This document shows, one piece after another, positions 33,195 through 41,209 of a DNA stretch of 55,372 nt (position 1 is the first letter of the stretch; each line of letters starts with the position of its first letter). The stretch is taken from assembly GCA_002335385.1 (NCBI GenBank), contig DCVK01000040.1, forward strand, positions 1-55,372. Reading direction: 5' to 3'. The notes under the pieces were generated by a model that saw only the letters and a list, made by a program, of their open reading frames with translations, was not told the DNA's origin and made no database searches. The position numbers were made by a program, and so were the translations under genes. Origin of the DNA: Candidatus Aminicenantes bacterium UBA2190. GTDB lineage: Bacteria; Acidobacteriota; Aminicenantia; UBA2199.

Positions 33195-33231
33195 GACCCG
33201 CCGCCGCCGCCGGGGAACTCCCGGCGGGGTC
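33195..33231 (-). terminator. Possible terminator hairpin after the thioredoxin-like gene
   Basis: A GC-rich hairpin (GACCCGCCG...CGGCGGGGTC) lies at the stop of the leftward thioredoxin-like gene. Only a short T-containing tail follows, so function is uncertain. Confidence 0.35.
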
Positions 33232-33233
33232 AG

Positions 33234-33557
33234 TCAGATCCCTTCGCGGAACTCAACCCATTTTCTCTTGGACAGGCCGATGGCCAGGATGGAGTCGGCG
33301 CGGGCGATGATCTCACCCTTTTCGAAAGCGATGAAGGCGGGGACGGCATGGAGTTGATAGCGGTCCCACAGGGGATCCCGCGGGTCGTCGAGCCTGACGC
33401 GAACGAACTCCAGGTCGGGGCGATCGGCGGCCAGCTCGGCGAAGCGGGCCTTGTAGGGGATGCAATAGGGGCAGCCGCTCATCTCGAAGAACACGACCGT
33501 CCTCTTTTCGCCGGCGAGAAGCGCTCCCAGGTCGCCGGAATCGTTCAGCTCGCGCAT
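33234..33557 (-). CDS. Thioredoxin-like protein (CPYC)
   Basis: A 107-residue thioredoxin-fold protein with the redox motif CPYC (C29-C32) and the cis-Pro segment HAVPAFIAFEKGE. The CPYC motif is more like glutaredoxin than thioredoxin, but length and the C-terminal half follow thioredoxin. No signal peptide, so it should act in the cytoplasm. Its ATG shares one base with the stop of the upstream DUF3943 gene (TGATG), so the two are co-translated; the reason for this pairing is not evident. Confidence 0.85.
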   Translation of the reverse strand: MRELNDSGDLGALLAGEKRTVVFFEMSGCPYCIPYKARFAELAADRPDLEFVRVRLDDPRDPLWDRYQLHAVPAFIAFEKGEIIARADSILAIGLSKRKWVEFREGI

Positions 33558-35098
33558 CAGAATGTCAATCCCAGCTTGTAGAAGAAGCGCAACTCGTGAT
33601 TTTTGCAGCTGATCTCGTGGAATTGGCCCCGGCGGTCGATCCCCTGCAGGTTCAGGGAGAGGAAGAGGGGCGAGCGCGGCAGGGCGACGGAGATGCCGGC
33701 ATGATAGCTGAAAAGCGAATCGCGCAGCATGGAATCGTCCAGGACCTGGTCCTGGTAGCGGTCAAGCCCCTGGATCGAGCGGAAGCGCTGGTAGCGTGCC
33801 CCGGCCTCGGCGCGCATGGCGCCGCGGCGCACGTCGAGGCGGCCGCCGAGCGTGTAGCCCAGGGAATAGTAATAGCCCCAGTTGTGCAGGGTCGTCTTCA
33901 CCCCCCAGGGATCGTGCAGGGCCGTATAGTCGTTATAGGCCAGTGAATTGACCATGCCGAAATCGAGCGTGGCGTCGATGCCGACCCGGGCGCTCAGCCG
34001 GCCGGCATAGCCCGTCCAGTCGAAGGCCGGACCGATCAGATGCAGGGTCGAGAATTTATCGGTGTAGCGCGTCGGCCGTTCGCGCTCGAACCAGCGCTCG
34101 GTCATCCCCAGGTCGTTGCCGTCGTAGGCGGCGACCGGCTTCTTCTGGAAGAAGTCCCAGGCCGTGACCGCACCCAGCCACGACTCCGAGCCCCGCATGC
34201 CGCCGCGGCCGTCGTCGCGCACGTCGCGCCGCCACCAGCCGAACAGGACGCAGCGGGTGGAGAATTCCAGTTCCTCGACCAGGCGCCGGTTGAAGCTGGC
34301 GGCCAGCCGGTATTCGTTGTCGATCGGCAGGCGGGAGTATCCCGAGCCGGAGCCGGGGCGGCCGTAGCCCGGGAGGGTGACCAGGCGCAGGTCGAGGTCG
34401 AGCACGGCATGGCTGCCGGAGCCGTCGGCGGGGGAAACGGGGCCGTCCTTGAGGCCGAAGTCCAGGCGGAAGTCGCTGCGGTCCTGCTGCGGCAACCGGG
34501 GCGGCCGGTTACGGCCGTCCAGCAGATCATTGATCGCCAGCGGCGGGTTGACGAGCGTCTCGGCCAGGCGGCTGAACAGGCCGGGGCGGCGGCGGAAATG
34601 ATCGGCGATCTGGAACAGGGGCTCACCGATGGCCGGGCCGCCCATCCAGGTATAAACATGGTCGTTGATCGAGGAGATCTCCCGCCATTCGGCAAAGTAC
34701 TCCCACAGCAGCGACCCGCCCGAGGAGAACAGGAAGGAGACGAAGGGGCTGAGGCGGTTGCTGCGCGCCCAGTTGTAATACAGGGCTCCGGACCAGGCGT
34801 GGGTCCAGTTCAGGCGCAGGTTGTTCGAATCCAGGCGCAGCCCCTCGGAAGTGAAGAACTTACGCTTCTGGTCCTTCCAGGTCAGCTCGAACTGCCAGTC
34901 CTCGATGAACTTCGAGTATTTGAGATTGTAGTTGACCGCCGAGACCCCCCAGTTGATGCCCATCTCGATGAACGCCCGGCCGGTCTTCGCCCTCGGCTTC
35001 GCCGCTTGGTCAGCTGCGGTCACGGCCTCTTCCTGGCCGGCCAGGGATCCGCAGTGAAAAAGCATGAGCAGAACGAGGAGGATTTTCACTGTTTTCAC
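33557..35098 (-). CDS. DUF3943-family outer-membrane protein
   Basis: A 513-residue exported protein. GTG at 35098 (AAGGAA upstream) gives a signal peptide (VKILLVLLMLFHCGSLAG). The region about 95-185 matches DUF3943: AWSGALYYNWARSNRLSPF, SLLWEYFAEWREISSINDHVYT and GGPAIGEPLFQI. The rest alternates like a beta barrel and ends FFYKLGLTF, an outer-membrane C-terminal signature. Function of the family is unknown; related proteins sit in lipid or envelope modification contexts. It is joined to a thioredoxin-like gene by a one-base overlap. Confidence 0.8.
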   Translation of the reverse strand: MKTVKILLVLLMLFHCGSLAGQEEAVTAADQAAKPRAKTGRAFIEMGINWGVSAVNYNLKYSKFIEDWQFELTWKDQKRKFFTSEGLRLDSNNLRLNWTHAWSGALYYNWARSNRLSPFVSFLFSSGGSLLWEYFAEWREISSINDHVYTWMGGPAIGEPLFQIADHFRRRPGLFSRLAETLVNPPLAINDLLDGRNRPPRLPQQDRSDFRLDFGLKDGPVSPADGSGSHAVLDLDLRLVTLPGYGRPGSGSGYSRLPIDNEYRLAASFNRRLVEELEFSTRCVLFGWWRRDVRDDGRGGMRGSESWLGAVTAWDFFQKKPVAAYDGNDLGMTERWFERERPTRYTDKFSTLHLIGPAFDWTGYAGRLSARVGIDATLDFGMVNSLAYNDYTALHDPWGVKTTLHNWGYYYSLGYTLGGRLDVRRGAMRAEAGARYQRFRSIQGLDRYQDQVLDDSMLRDSLFSYHAGISVALPRSPLFLSLNLQGIDRRGQFHEISCKNHELRFFYKLGLTF

Positions 35099-35223
35099 CT
35101 GGATTCCTTCGGGAGAAAGACCGTTCAAAGAAAGGAAAATACCACATCGGCGCCCGGGTGTCAAACGTTCCATGACACTGCAACACCTGCGCTTCCCCTG
35201 AAAGTCACCCGCACCGGGCGGGA

Positions 35224-35252
35224 TTGTTTCCCCCGCCCGGCTGTGCTATATT
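35224..35252 (+). promoter_or_regulatory. Promoter of the NAD synthetase operon, leaderless
   Basis: TTGTTT (35224-35229), 17 bases, TATATT (35247-35252) preceded by TGC as an extended -10. The ATG at 35259 begins 6 bases after the -10, so the transcript should start at the start codon. Confidence 0.75.
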
Positions 35253-35258
35253 CCGGGC

Positions 35259-36092
35259 ATGAAGGTCAGAGCCGTACAGTTCGGCCCGGCGCTGGGTGAT
35301 GTCGGGAAGAACCTGGAATTCCATGCCGCCCAGGTCGCCCGTGCCGTCAAGGACAAGCGTGAGCTGATCGTCTTCCCGGAACTGAGCCTCAGCGGCTACC
35401 AGTTGAAGGACCTGGCCGCCGAGGTGGCCCTGCGCCCGGGCGGCCGCGAATGGCGGCAGCTGGAGAAGCTGAGCCGCGCCATCGACATCATCGCCGGCGC
35501 CCCGCTGGAAGAGGAGCCGGGCATCCTCCGCAACGCGGCCGTTTATTTTTCCCGCGGCCAGGCCCGCCACGTGCACCGCAAGGCGCAACTGCCCAACTAC
35601 GGCATGTTCGAGGAGGGCATGGTCTTCAAGCCCGGCGACGGGTTCCACGCTTTCCGGATCGGCCCGTTCAGCGCCGGCATCCTCATCTGCCGCGAGATCC
35701 TGTTCCCCATGCTGGCCTACCTGTACTTCCTGCAGAAGACCGACCTGCTGATCGGCATCTCCAACAGCCCGCAGCGCGGTATCGGCCGCGACGGCATCTC
35801 CTCGTTCCAGCTCTGGGAGACCATGGGCTATGTCTTCTCCCAGTTCTATCAGCAGAATTATCTCTTTGTGAACCGCGTGGGCTTTGAGGACGGCATCGGC
35901 TTCGGCGGCGGCTCCTTTTTCGCCCGCGCCGGCCGGGGCATCGTCCAGAAGGCCGCGTACGTCGACGAGGACATCCTCGATGCCGAGGTGCGTGCCGCCG
36001 ATGTGCGCCGCGCCCGCATCGCCTCGTCCTACCTGCGCGACGACCAGCCCGCCCTGGTCCTGAAAGAAATGAGGAGGATCCTTCATGCTTAA
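35259..36092 (+). CDS. Nitrilase-superfamily glutaminase subunit of NAD+ synthetase
   Basis: A 277-residue carbon-nitrogen hydrolase with the catalytic triad Glu41 (FPELSLSGY), Lys108 (HRKAQLPNYGMFEE) and Cys144 (LICREILFP). YGMFEE is typical of the glutaminase domain of glutamine-dependent NAD+ synthetases, which supplies ammonia to the synthetase. Here it is a separate gene overlapping nadE by 8 bases rather than the N-terminal half of one protein. No Shine-Dalgarno sequence precedes the ATG, consistent with leaderless translation. It could also act on another amide, but the neighbour makes NAD synthesis the best reading. Confidence 0.88.
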   Translation: MKVRAVQFGPALGDVGKNLEFHAAQVARAVKDKRELIVFPELSLSGYQLKDLAAEVALRPGGREWRQLEKLSRAIDIIAGAPLEEEPGILRNAAVYFSRGQARHVHRKAQLPNYGMFEEGMVFKPGDGFHAFRIGPFSAGILICREILFPMLAYLYFLQKTDLLIGISNSPQRGIGRDGISSFQLWETMGYVFSQFYQQNYLFVNRVGFEDGIGFGGGSFFARAGRGIVQKAAYVDEDILDAEVRAADVRRARIASSYLRDDQPALVLKEMRRILHA

Positions 36093-36900
36093 GATCGACT
36101 GCCGCATGGTGGAAAAGATCCTGACGGCCTTCATCAAGGACAGCGTGCTCAAGAACGGCTTCCGCAACGCCATCGTCGGCGTTTCTGGCGGCCTGGACTC
36201 GGCCGTGGTGCTGGCGCTGTGCAAAAAGGCGCTGGGCGCCGCCCATGCCTTCGCCCTCATCCTCCCCTACCGCGCCTCGGACCCCGACAGCCTGCGCCAC
36301 GGCAAGATGGCCTGCCGGAAGTTCAGGGTGCCCTTCGAGGTGATCGACATCTCGCCGTCGGTCGACGCCTACTTCGAGCGCTTCCCGACCGAGAGCAGGC
36401 TCCAGGTCGGCAACAAGTGCGCCCGCGAACGCATGGCGGTACTCTACGACCATTCGGCGCGCCAGCAGGCGCTGGTGGCCGGCACCTCGAACAAGAGCGA
36501 GCTGCTCATCGGCTACTCCACCCAGTTCGGCGACTCGGCCTGCGCCTTCCAGCCCATCGGCGACCTGTACAAGACGCAGGTGTTCGAGCTGGCGCGCCAC
36601 CTGGGGGTTCCGGCGGAGATCGTGGCCAAAAAACCCAGCGCCGACCTGTGGCCCGGACAGACCGACGAGGGCGAGATCGGCATCGCCTACAAGGACCTCG
36701 ACGTGCTGCTGCACCTGATGGTCGACATGCGCTGGGACGAGGGGGAGATCATCGAGCGCGGCTTCAAGCTGCCGCTCATCCGCCGCGTGCGGCGCATGAT
36801 CGTCAACTCGCAGTTCAAGCGCACCATGCCGCCCGTGGCCAAGCTGCATGCCCGCACGATCGGCATCGATTTCAGGTATCTCAGGGACTGGAACAAGTGA
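36085..36900 (+). CDS. nadE: NAD+ synthase
   Basis: A 271-residue enzyme that converts deamido-NAD+ to NAD+ with ATP and ammonia. The ATP pyrophosphatase loop SGGLDSA is at residues 34-40. The family motifs AGTSNKSELLIGYSTQFGD and KPSADLWPGQTDEGEIG are intact. Its ATG has a GGAGG site and overlaps the glutaminase gene by 8 bases, so the two subunits are made together and probably form a complex that channels ammonia. Length matches the ammonia-type NadE domain without a fused glutaminase. Confidence 0.95.
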   Translation: MLKIDCRMVEKILTAFIKDSVLKNGFRNAIVGVSGGLDSAVVLALCKKALGAAHAFALILPYRASDPDSLRHGKMACRKFRVPFEVIDISPSVDAYFERFPTESRLQVGNKCARERMAVLYDHSARQQALVAGTSNKSELLIGYSTQFGDSACAFQPIGDLYKTQVFELARHLGVPAEIVAKKPSADLWPGQTDEGEIGIAYKDLDVLLHLMVDMRWDEGEIIERGFKLPLIRRVRRMIVNSQFKRTMPPVAKLHARTIGIDFRYLRDWNK

Positions 36901-37131
36901 AATATCGAACAAACGTGACGCGTAACGCGTGACGCGTGACGCGCGAAGAGGAAGATAAAATGAGGCTCGCCGTTCGACCTTCGAAGAGGACTTTAACCCA
37001 ATGATCGAAACATTGGCAAGAGCAAATGACTGCCTGGGCTTTCGTTTGGGTCATTGGAATTTTGAATTTGGAATTTGTTTGGGATTTGGGATTTGTGATT
37101 TGGAATTTAAGTCTTCCGAGAGAATTTTGTA
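36901..37131. repeat. Intergenic repeats: GACGCGT octamers and right half of an AATTTGG element
   Basis: Bases about 36914-36943 are GACGCGT-type octamers, and 30 of them are an exact inverted match to 39364-39393. Bases 37041-37111 form the right arm of the AATTTGG element (TTTCGTTTGGGTCATTGG core followed by AATTTGG words). The left arm is reduced to remnants around 36998 (CCAATGATCGAAAC). Confidence 0.75.
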
Positions 37132-37947
37132 ATGGCACTCTACATTGTTCCTACTCCCATCGGCAACCTGGGCGACATCACCCGGCGCGCCGTCGAGGTC
37201 CTCTCGCGCGTCGCTTTCATCATCGCCGAGGACAGCCGCTACACGCTCAAGCTGCTGAATCACCTGGGGATCAAGAAGCGGATCGTCAGCCACTATCGCC
37301 CCAAGGAGGAGGAGCAGGCGGAGAAGATCGTCGCCATGCTGGCCGCCGGGGAGGACGCCGCCCTGGTCACCGACTCGGGGACGCCGGCCATCTCCGACCC
37401 CGGGGCACTGCTGGTGCGCCGGGCCATCCAGGCCGGCATTGCGGTGGTGCCGCTGCCCGGCCCGACCGCTTTCGTTCCCGCCCTGGTCGCCTCGGGTATC
37501 GACCCGCGCCGCTTTTTGTTCCTCGGCTTCCCGCCCCGAACGCGGGGCGAATTGCGGCGCTTCCTTGCCGAGGTCTCCACCCTGCCCTATACCCTCGTGC
37601 TCTATGAGTCGCCCCGGCGCCTGGAGAAGTTCCTCGCCGCCGCCGCCGAGGTCCTGGGCGACCGCGAGTTCGCCCTGGCCAAGGAAGTGAGCAAGAAACA
37701 TGAAAAGATCGTGCGGTCGTCGCTCGGGCACTGGCAGGCCGCGCTGGAGGCGGAAACCATCCTGGGCGAGATAGTCGTGGTCGTCGCCGGCGCCGCCGGG
37801 GGCGGGCGCGAGGAGAGCGCCCCGGCATTCGCGACCATCGACGATCTCTACGCCTACTTCCAGCAGCGCTTCGGCATGGGCAAGAACGAGCTGAAAAAGG
37901 TGCTGATGAAGAGAAAGGCGCAGGACGCCCCCGGCCGTGGCCGCTGA
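37132..37947 (+). CDS. rsmI: 16S rRNA (cytidine-1402-2'-O)-methyltransferase
   Basis: A 271-residue tetrapyrrole-methylase-fold enzyme that 2'-O-methylates C1402 of 16S rRNA. Signatures: YIVPTPIGNLGDITRRA at the N terminus, IIAEDSRYTLKLL, LVTDSGTPAISDPG and VPLPGPTAFVPALVASG. The C-terminal helical region (GMGKNELKKVLMKRK) is the usual RsmI tail. It overlaps the following barrel gene by 11 bases, whose GTG lies within its last codons. The upstream space is filled by repeats and shows no clear promoter. Confidence 0.95.
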   Translation: MALYIVPTPIGNLGDITRRAVEVLSRVAFIIAEDSRYTLKLLNHLGIKKRIVSHYRPKEEEQAEKIVAMLAAGEDAALVTDSGTPAISDPGALLVRRAIQAGIAVVPLPGPTAFVPALVASGIDPRRFLFLGFPPRTRGELRRFLAEVSTLPYTLVLYESPRRLEKFLAAAAEVLGDREFALAKEVSKKHEKIVRSSLGHWQAALEAETILGEIVVVVAGAAGGGREESAPAFATIDDLYAYFQQRFGMGKNELKKVLMKRKAQDAPGRGR

Positions 37948-39049
37948 GCGATCACAACGCCGGCCGCTCGCGGGCGCCATCATGCTGCTGTCGGCCCTGC
38001 TCGTCCCGGCCCTGCGCGGCGAAGCCGGCAAGCCCGAAGCAACCCCGGCCCGCAGCGGCTTCGTCATCGCCCCGGTCGTCTATTACACCCCCGAAACCAG
38101 CCTGGCCTGGGGGCTGGTCGGCATCCATCATTTCCGCCTGGGCCGCGCCCTCCAGGCGTCACGGCTCTCCCATTACCGTTTCAATTTCGTCCGCACCCGA
38201 AACCGGCAGTCTGTCGCCCAGGTCGACTACGAGTTGTATCTTGCCGACGGCAAGTTCCTGGTCGACGGCGTAGCCAAGTATTCCTACTACCCCGACCGCT
38301 TTTACGGCATCGGCAACCGCGCCCTGGAGGAGGACCGCGAGGATTTCACCTCGAGCAACTGGCGGCTGCAGCTGAACCTGCAGCGCCGCTTCGGCGATAA
38401 CCTGTTCGCCGGCCTGCATGTGGAAACCTACGACGTTTCCATGCGCGCCCGCCAGAGCGACGGCCAGCTCGCCGGCGGCTCCATCGCCGGCGGCGACGGC
38501 GGGACCGTGACCGGCCTGGGCCTGTTCGCCAAGTGGGACAGCCGCGACAACACCTTTTCGCCGGCCGCGGGGACCTATCTTTCCCTCTTTTTCAACCGCT
38601 TCTTCCGAGCCTTCGGCGGCGATTTCTCCTTCGGCCAGGTTACCTTCGACGCCCGCGGCTACTTCGGGCTTGGGGAAAACCAGGTCATCGCCCTACAGGG
38701 GCTGCTGCGCGCGGTGCAAGGTGAAGCCCCGTTCCTGATGCTGCCGAAATTCGGAGGCCTCAACCTGCTGCGCGGCTACTACGACGGCCGCTATTGCGAC
38801 CGCGGCCTGCTGGCCCTGCAGGCCGAGTATCGCCGGCCGTTGGCGGGACGCTTCGGGGCCTGCGTCTTCGCCGGCATCGCCCAGGTGCAGCCGCGCTTCT
38901 CCCTGCTGGAGCTGTCCGGCTTCCACCTGGCCGCCGGCGCCGGCCTGCGCTACAAGTTCAACCGCCGCGAGAACCTGAACGTCCGCCTCGACGTCGGCTT
39001 CGCCGGCGCCAAGCCCGCGTTCTACCTCACCTTCGCTGAAGCGTTCTGA
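37937..39049 (+). CDS. Omp85/D15-type outer-membrane barrel without POTRA domains
   Basis: A 370-residue outer-membrane protein of the bacterial surface antigen (D15) superfamily. The GTG start inside rsmI is followed by a signal peptide (AGAIMLLSALLVPALRG). The segments SRDNTFSPAAGTYLSL, LRGYYDGRYCDR (the conserved RGY/F loop element) and the last strand FYLTFAEAF identify the barrel. No POTRA domain is present, so it resembles short patatin-type or accessory D15 barrels rather than BamA. Its partner or cargo is unknown. Confidence 0.85.
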   Translation: MAAERSQRRPLAGAIMLLSALLVPALRGEAGKPEATPARSGFVIAPVVYYTPETSLAWGLVGIHHFRLGRALQASRLSHYRFNFVRTRNRQSVAQVDYELYLADGKFLVDGVAKYSYYPDRFYGIGNRALEEDREDFTSSNWRLQLNLQRRFGDNLFAGLHVETYDVSMRARQSDGQLAGGSIAGGDGGTVTGLGLFAKWDSRDNTFSPAAGTYLSLFFNRFFRAFGGDFSFGQVTFDARGYFGLGENQVIALQGLLRAVQGEAPFLMLPKFGGLNLLRGYYDGRYCDRGLLALQAEYRRPLAGRFGACVFAGIAQVQPRFSLLELSGFHLAAGAGLRYKFNRRENLNVRLDVGFAGAKPAFYLTFAEAF

Positions 39050-39414
39050 AGAACGAGCCATCGTGACGCGTATCGCGCACGAAGGTCCCCGCATGGGGAT
39101 GACGCGTGACATGTGAAGAATTAAATTCCAAGCACCAAATTCCGCATCCCAAATAAATTCCAAATTCCAATTACCCAATGACCAAAACGAAGAAAATGCC
39201 ATTCCAAAGGGCTTTTGTTTTGGTCATTGGAATTTGGAGCTTGGAATTTGTTTGGAACTTGGTGCTTGGGATTTGGAATTTAAGTCTTCCTATTGCCTCT
39301 TTTCTTCCCGAAAACCGTCTGCCGTAAACCGCTTTCATCTATTCTCTCGTTATTCATTAGGCACCGCGTCACGCGTCACGCGTTACGCGTCACGGCAGAT
39401 CTTTCAATGAAAGA
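39050..39414. repeat. Nested palindrome: GACGCGT octamer arms around an AATTCCAA/TTGGAATT hairpin
   Basis: No gene. Inner arms 39123-39188 and 39217-39281 are inverted copies of about 65 bases built from AATTCCAA words, meeting at an exact CCAATGACCAAAAC/GTTTTGGTCATTGG stem with a 28-base loop. Outer flanks carry GACGCGT octamers (39063-39110 and 39362-39394). The tail CTTCTTCCCG...ACCGTCTGCCGT matches the start of the window. Confidence 0.85.
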
Positions 39415-39796
39415 GGCACCGGCAGGACGCGGACTGTAAGCCGGATCCTGTCGCGAAGAATCATTTATCTAGCCCCGCCGTTGCCGGCGGAGTCCAGCGG
39501 CTAACCCAGGGCATCGGCCGGGAAAGCCTTGGCGCCCCTTGTTCAGCCTTGCTCCGGATGGGGTTTGTCTCAGTCCCGGAACGTCGCCGCCCGGGACGGT
39601 GAGCTCTTACCTCACCTTTTCACCCTTACCTGGCCGTGCGAACACGGCCGGGCGGTCTGTTCTCTGTGACACTGTCCTGCCCCCCCGACCGTGCGGGGGA
39701 GAATCCCTGTTGGGGATCATCCTTCCCTGCGGAGTCCGGACTTTCCTCCCCTCCCTTACGGTTGGGGCGATTCTTCATCCGCGTCCTGCTGGTGCC
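39415..39796 (-). ncRNA. rnpB: RNase P RNA (bacterial type A)
   Basis: The catalytic RNA of RNase P, about 382 nt, read leftward. The universal element GAGGAAAGTCCGGACTCC (near the 5' end) and the 3' segment CCGGCTTACAGTCCGCG are present. The ends pair in a long P1 helix: GGCACCAGCAGGACGCGGA at the 5' end and TCCGCGTCCTGCCGGTGCC at the 3' end, with one mismatch in 19. By this helix the 5' end is near 39796, so the RNA overlaps the last 41 bases of the sigma-54 regulator gene on the same strand. Exact ends are inferred from pairing. Confidence 0.93.
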
Positions 39797-41150
39797 CCAC
39801 CATTATACCAAGAGATTCGATCTTTTGGTAGAGGTTGCTGCGCGGCAGGCCGATCTCGCGCGCCGTGCGCGCCACGTTGAAGGAGAACTCCTCCAGTTTT
39901 CTCTCCAGGAAGGCTTTCTCCGAGCAGGCCTTGAACTCCTTCCATTTCCCCAGCTGCAGCAGCGAAGGCGCCTCTTCGCCGCCGCGGCGGCTGATGTAGT
40001 CGGGCAGGTCGCTTGGGGTGATCGTGTCGTTGCGGCACATGATCAGCAGCCGCTCGACCAGGTTGCGCAGCTCGCGCACGTTGCCCTTCCAGGGATGCTC
40101 GCGCAGCAGCTGCAGCGCCTCGGCCGAGAACGCCTTGCGGCGGTAGTTGTTCTCCTCGGAGAAGTAGGCGATGAAATGCTCGATCAGCAGTCGGATGTCC
40201 TCCCGGCGCTCGCGCAGCGCGGGAGAGCGGATGGGCACCACGTTCAGGCGGAAATAAAGGTCCTCGCGGAAATGGCCTTTCTGAAGCTCTTCTTCCAGGT
40301 TCTTGTTGGTGGCGGCGATGACGCGCACGTTGACCTTCTTGATCTCCGGCGAGCCCACCGGCTGCACTTCGCCCTCCTCGAGCACGCGCAGGACCTTGGC
40401 CTGGGCCTTCAGGCTGAGGTCGCCGATCTCGTCCAGGAAGATGCTGCCGCGGTGGGCGCTTTCGAACTTGCCGATCTTCTTCTCATAGGCGCCGGTGAAC
40501 GACCCCTTTTCGTGGCCGAACAGCTCGCTCTCGATCAGCTCGTCGGGGATGGCGGCGCAATTGACCTGCACGAAGCGGTTCTGGCTGCGCGCCGACTGCC
40601 GGTGCACCAGGCGGGCGATCAGCTCCTTGCCGGTGCCGCTGTCCCCCGAGATCAGCACCGTGGAGTCGCTGCGCGCCACGCGGCGGATGGTCTCCTGCAG
40701 CGCCTTCATGACCGGCGATTCGCCCACCAGCTCGTATTTTTTCTCGGTCAGGTGGCGCAGGTTGAAGTTTTCCTTGAGCAGCGATATCTTTTCGGCGGCG
40801 TTGCGCACCGTCAGCACGAGCTTGTCGCGGGAAATGGGCTTCTCCAGGAAATCGAAGGCGCCCAGGCGCGAGGCCTCCACCGCCTCCTCGATCCCCGAAT
40901 GCCCGGAGATCATGATGACCTCGGCGGTCGGGTTCAGATCCTTGAAGGTGCGCAGCACCTTCAGGCCGTCCAGGCCGGGCATCTTCACGTCGAGCAGCAC
41001 GATGTCGGGCAGGGATCTCTTGAAGATATCGATGGCCTCCACGCCGTCCCGGGCGACCTGGACGCCGTACTTCTCGTAATTCAAGACCATCTTCACCGAT
41101 TCCAGGATGTTCTTCTCGTCATCGACGACCAGGACCTTTACATTTTCCAT
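39756..41150 (-). CDS. Sigma-54-dependent NtrC-family response regulator
   Basis: A 464-residue regulator: receiver domain (1-120) with phospho-acceptor Asp54 (VLLDVKMPG); AAA+ domain with Walker A GDSGTGKE, the sigma-54 contact loop GSFTGA (Ser for the usual Ala) and Walker B SIFLDEIGDL; and a FIS-type helix-turn-helix near the C terminus (VARTAREIGLPRSNLYQKIESLG). It should activate sigma-54 promoters when phosphorylated; no partner kinase is adjacent. The last 15 or so codons overlap the 5' end of rnpB and look like a run-through tail. The start lies 6 bases after an extended -10 box, so the mRNA is probably leaderless. Confidence 0.93.
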   Translation of the reverse strand: MENVKVLVVDDEKNILESVKMVLNYEKYGVQVARDGVEAIDIFKRSLPDIVLLDVKMPGLDGLKVLRTFKDLNPTAEVIMISGHSGIEEAVEASRLGAFDFLEKPISRDKLVLTVRNAAEKISLLKENFNLRHLTEKKYELVGESPVMKALQETIRRVARSDSTVLISGDSGTGKELIARLVHRQSARSQNRFVQVNCAAIPDELIESELFGHEKGSFTGAYEKKIGKFESAHRGSIFLDEIGDLSLKAQAKVLRVLEEGEVQPVGSPEIKKVNVRVIAATNKNLEEELQKGHFREDLYFRLNVVPIRSPALRERREDIRLLIEHFIAYFSEENNYRRKAFSAEALQLLREHPWKGNVRELRNLVERLLIMCRNDTITPSDLPDYISRRGGEEAPSLLQLGKWKEFKACSEKAFLERKLEEFSFNVARTAREIGLPRSNLYQKIESLGIMVGHQQDADEESPQP

Positions 41151-41156
41151 ACGGGT

Positions 41157-41185
41157 TTTATAGCAAATCGGCGGGCTTTTGACAA
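41157..41185 (-). promoter_or_regulatory. Promoter of the NtrC-family regulator, leaderless
   Basis: Read leftward: TTGTCA (41185-41180), 17 bases ending in TGC, TATAAA (41162-41157). The ATG at 41150 begins 6 bases later. Confidence 0.75.
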
Positions 41186-41209
41186 ATGCCGCGGCCGCCG
41201 GCGCCGGTG

